Below, one piece after another: positions 63,961-64,000 of a stretch of 64,000 nt of DNA (the stretch's first letter is position 1; the number at the start of each line of letters is the position of its first letter). The stretch lies in contig DJXW01000035.1 of NCBI GenBank assembly GCA_002449845.1, positions 1-64,000 on the forward strand. The letters run 5' to 3'. The position numbers were made by a program, and so were the translations under genes. Source of the stretch: Prevotella sp. UBA6994. Its GTDB lineage: Bacteria > Bacteroidota > Bacteroidia > Bacteroidales > Bacteroidaceae. A model generated the notes under the pieces. That model had not been told where the DNA came from. It searched no databases and saw only the letters and a program-made list of their open reading frames with translations.

Positions 63961-64000
63961 ATTGAAGGAGAAGTTCGGGCATAGAATTTGCTTTAATTGG

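Overview
The window looks like a chromosomal segment of a gut Bacteroidota, most likely Prevotella/Segatella. The evidence is the paired SusC/SusD genes, the many promoters of the Bacteroidota form (TTTG, then 19-20 bp, then TAnnTTTG), the general lack of Shine-Dalgarno sites, and several secreted proteins ending in the Prevotella-type tail G(I/V)YI(V/I)NGKK. I saw no rRNA, tRNA or CRISPR array.

Layout. 1-1036: a secreted protein cut by the left edge, with a hairpin-rich leader. 1.6-6.4 kb: a dicarboxylate/amino-acid symporter, a flavo-diiron protein, and a PfkB sugar kinase overlapping an M16 zinc peptidase. 6.5-11.5 kb: two secreted HExxH metallopeptidase-like proteins and a small tail-bearing protein around a divergent promoter region. 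11.7-14.8 kb: the operon dapB-lepB-wbqC-like, whose last gene carries two in-frame copies of a repeat element. 15-29 kb: a pectin-type polysaccharide utilisation region with two SusC/SusD pairs, a GH28 and a DUF5123-type lipoprotein. 29-40 kb: dusB, a lipoprotein, a tandem GH43 protein, a cohesin/dockerin-like secreted protein with a 58-aa peptide gene behind it, and an arabinanase-like GH43. Together the 15-40 kb enzymes suggest growth on pectin with arabinan side chains. 40.3-55.7 kb: a phosphotransferase-type kinase, a C10 cysteine peptidase, two GT2 glycosyltransferases and a nucleotide-sugar dehydrogenase (AT-rich, surface glycan synthesis), a giant CotH-type surface protein and carB.

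55.8-64 kb is accessory DNA. It holds a free-standing 38-aa gene with its own promoter, strong Shine-Dalgarno site and terminator; heptamer and 21-bp repeat arrays; two 204-bp direct repeats that bracket a membrane protein and an AAA ATPase, the second copy truncating a RhuM-family gene; two unrecognised genes either side of a 12-bp inverted repeat; and an operon of secreted caspase-like peptidase, ECF sigma factor, membrane anti-sigma-like protein and a small protein.

The most interesting signals are: (1) the caspase/sigma/anti-sigma operon, whose predicted topology would put the protease beside the outer part of the anti-sigma; (2) a family of 7-bp-periodic, often palindromic repeat elements, two copies of which have been absorbed in frame into a WbqC-like protein; (3) the 204-bp repeats flanking the ATPase cassette; and (4) two very small genes with convincing expression signals. 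All functional assignments are by eye from protein motifs.
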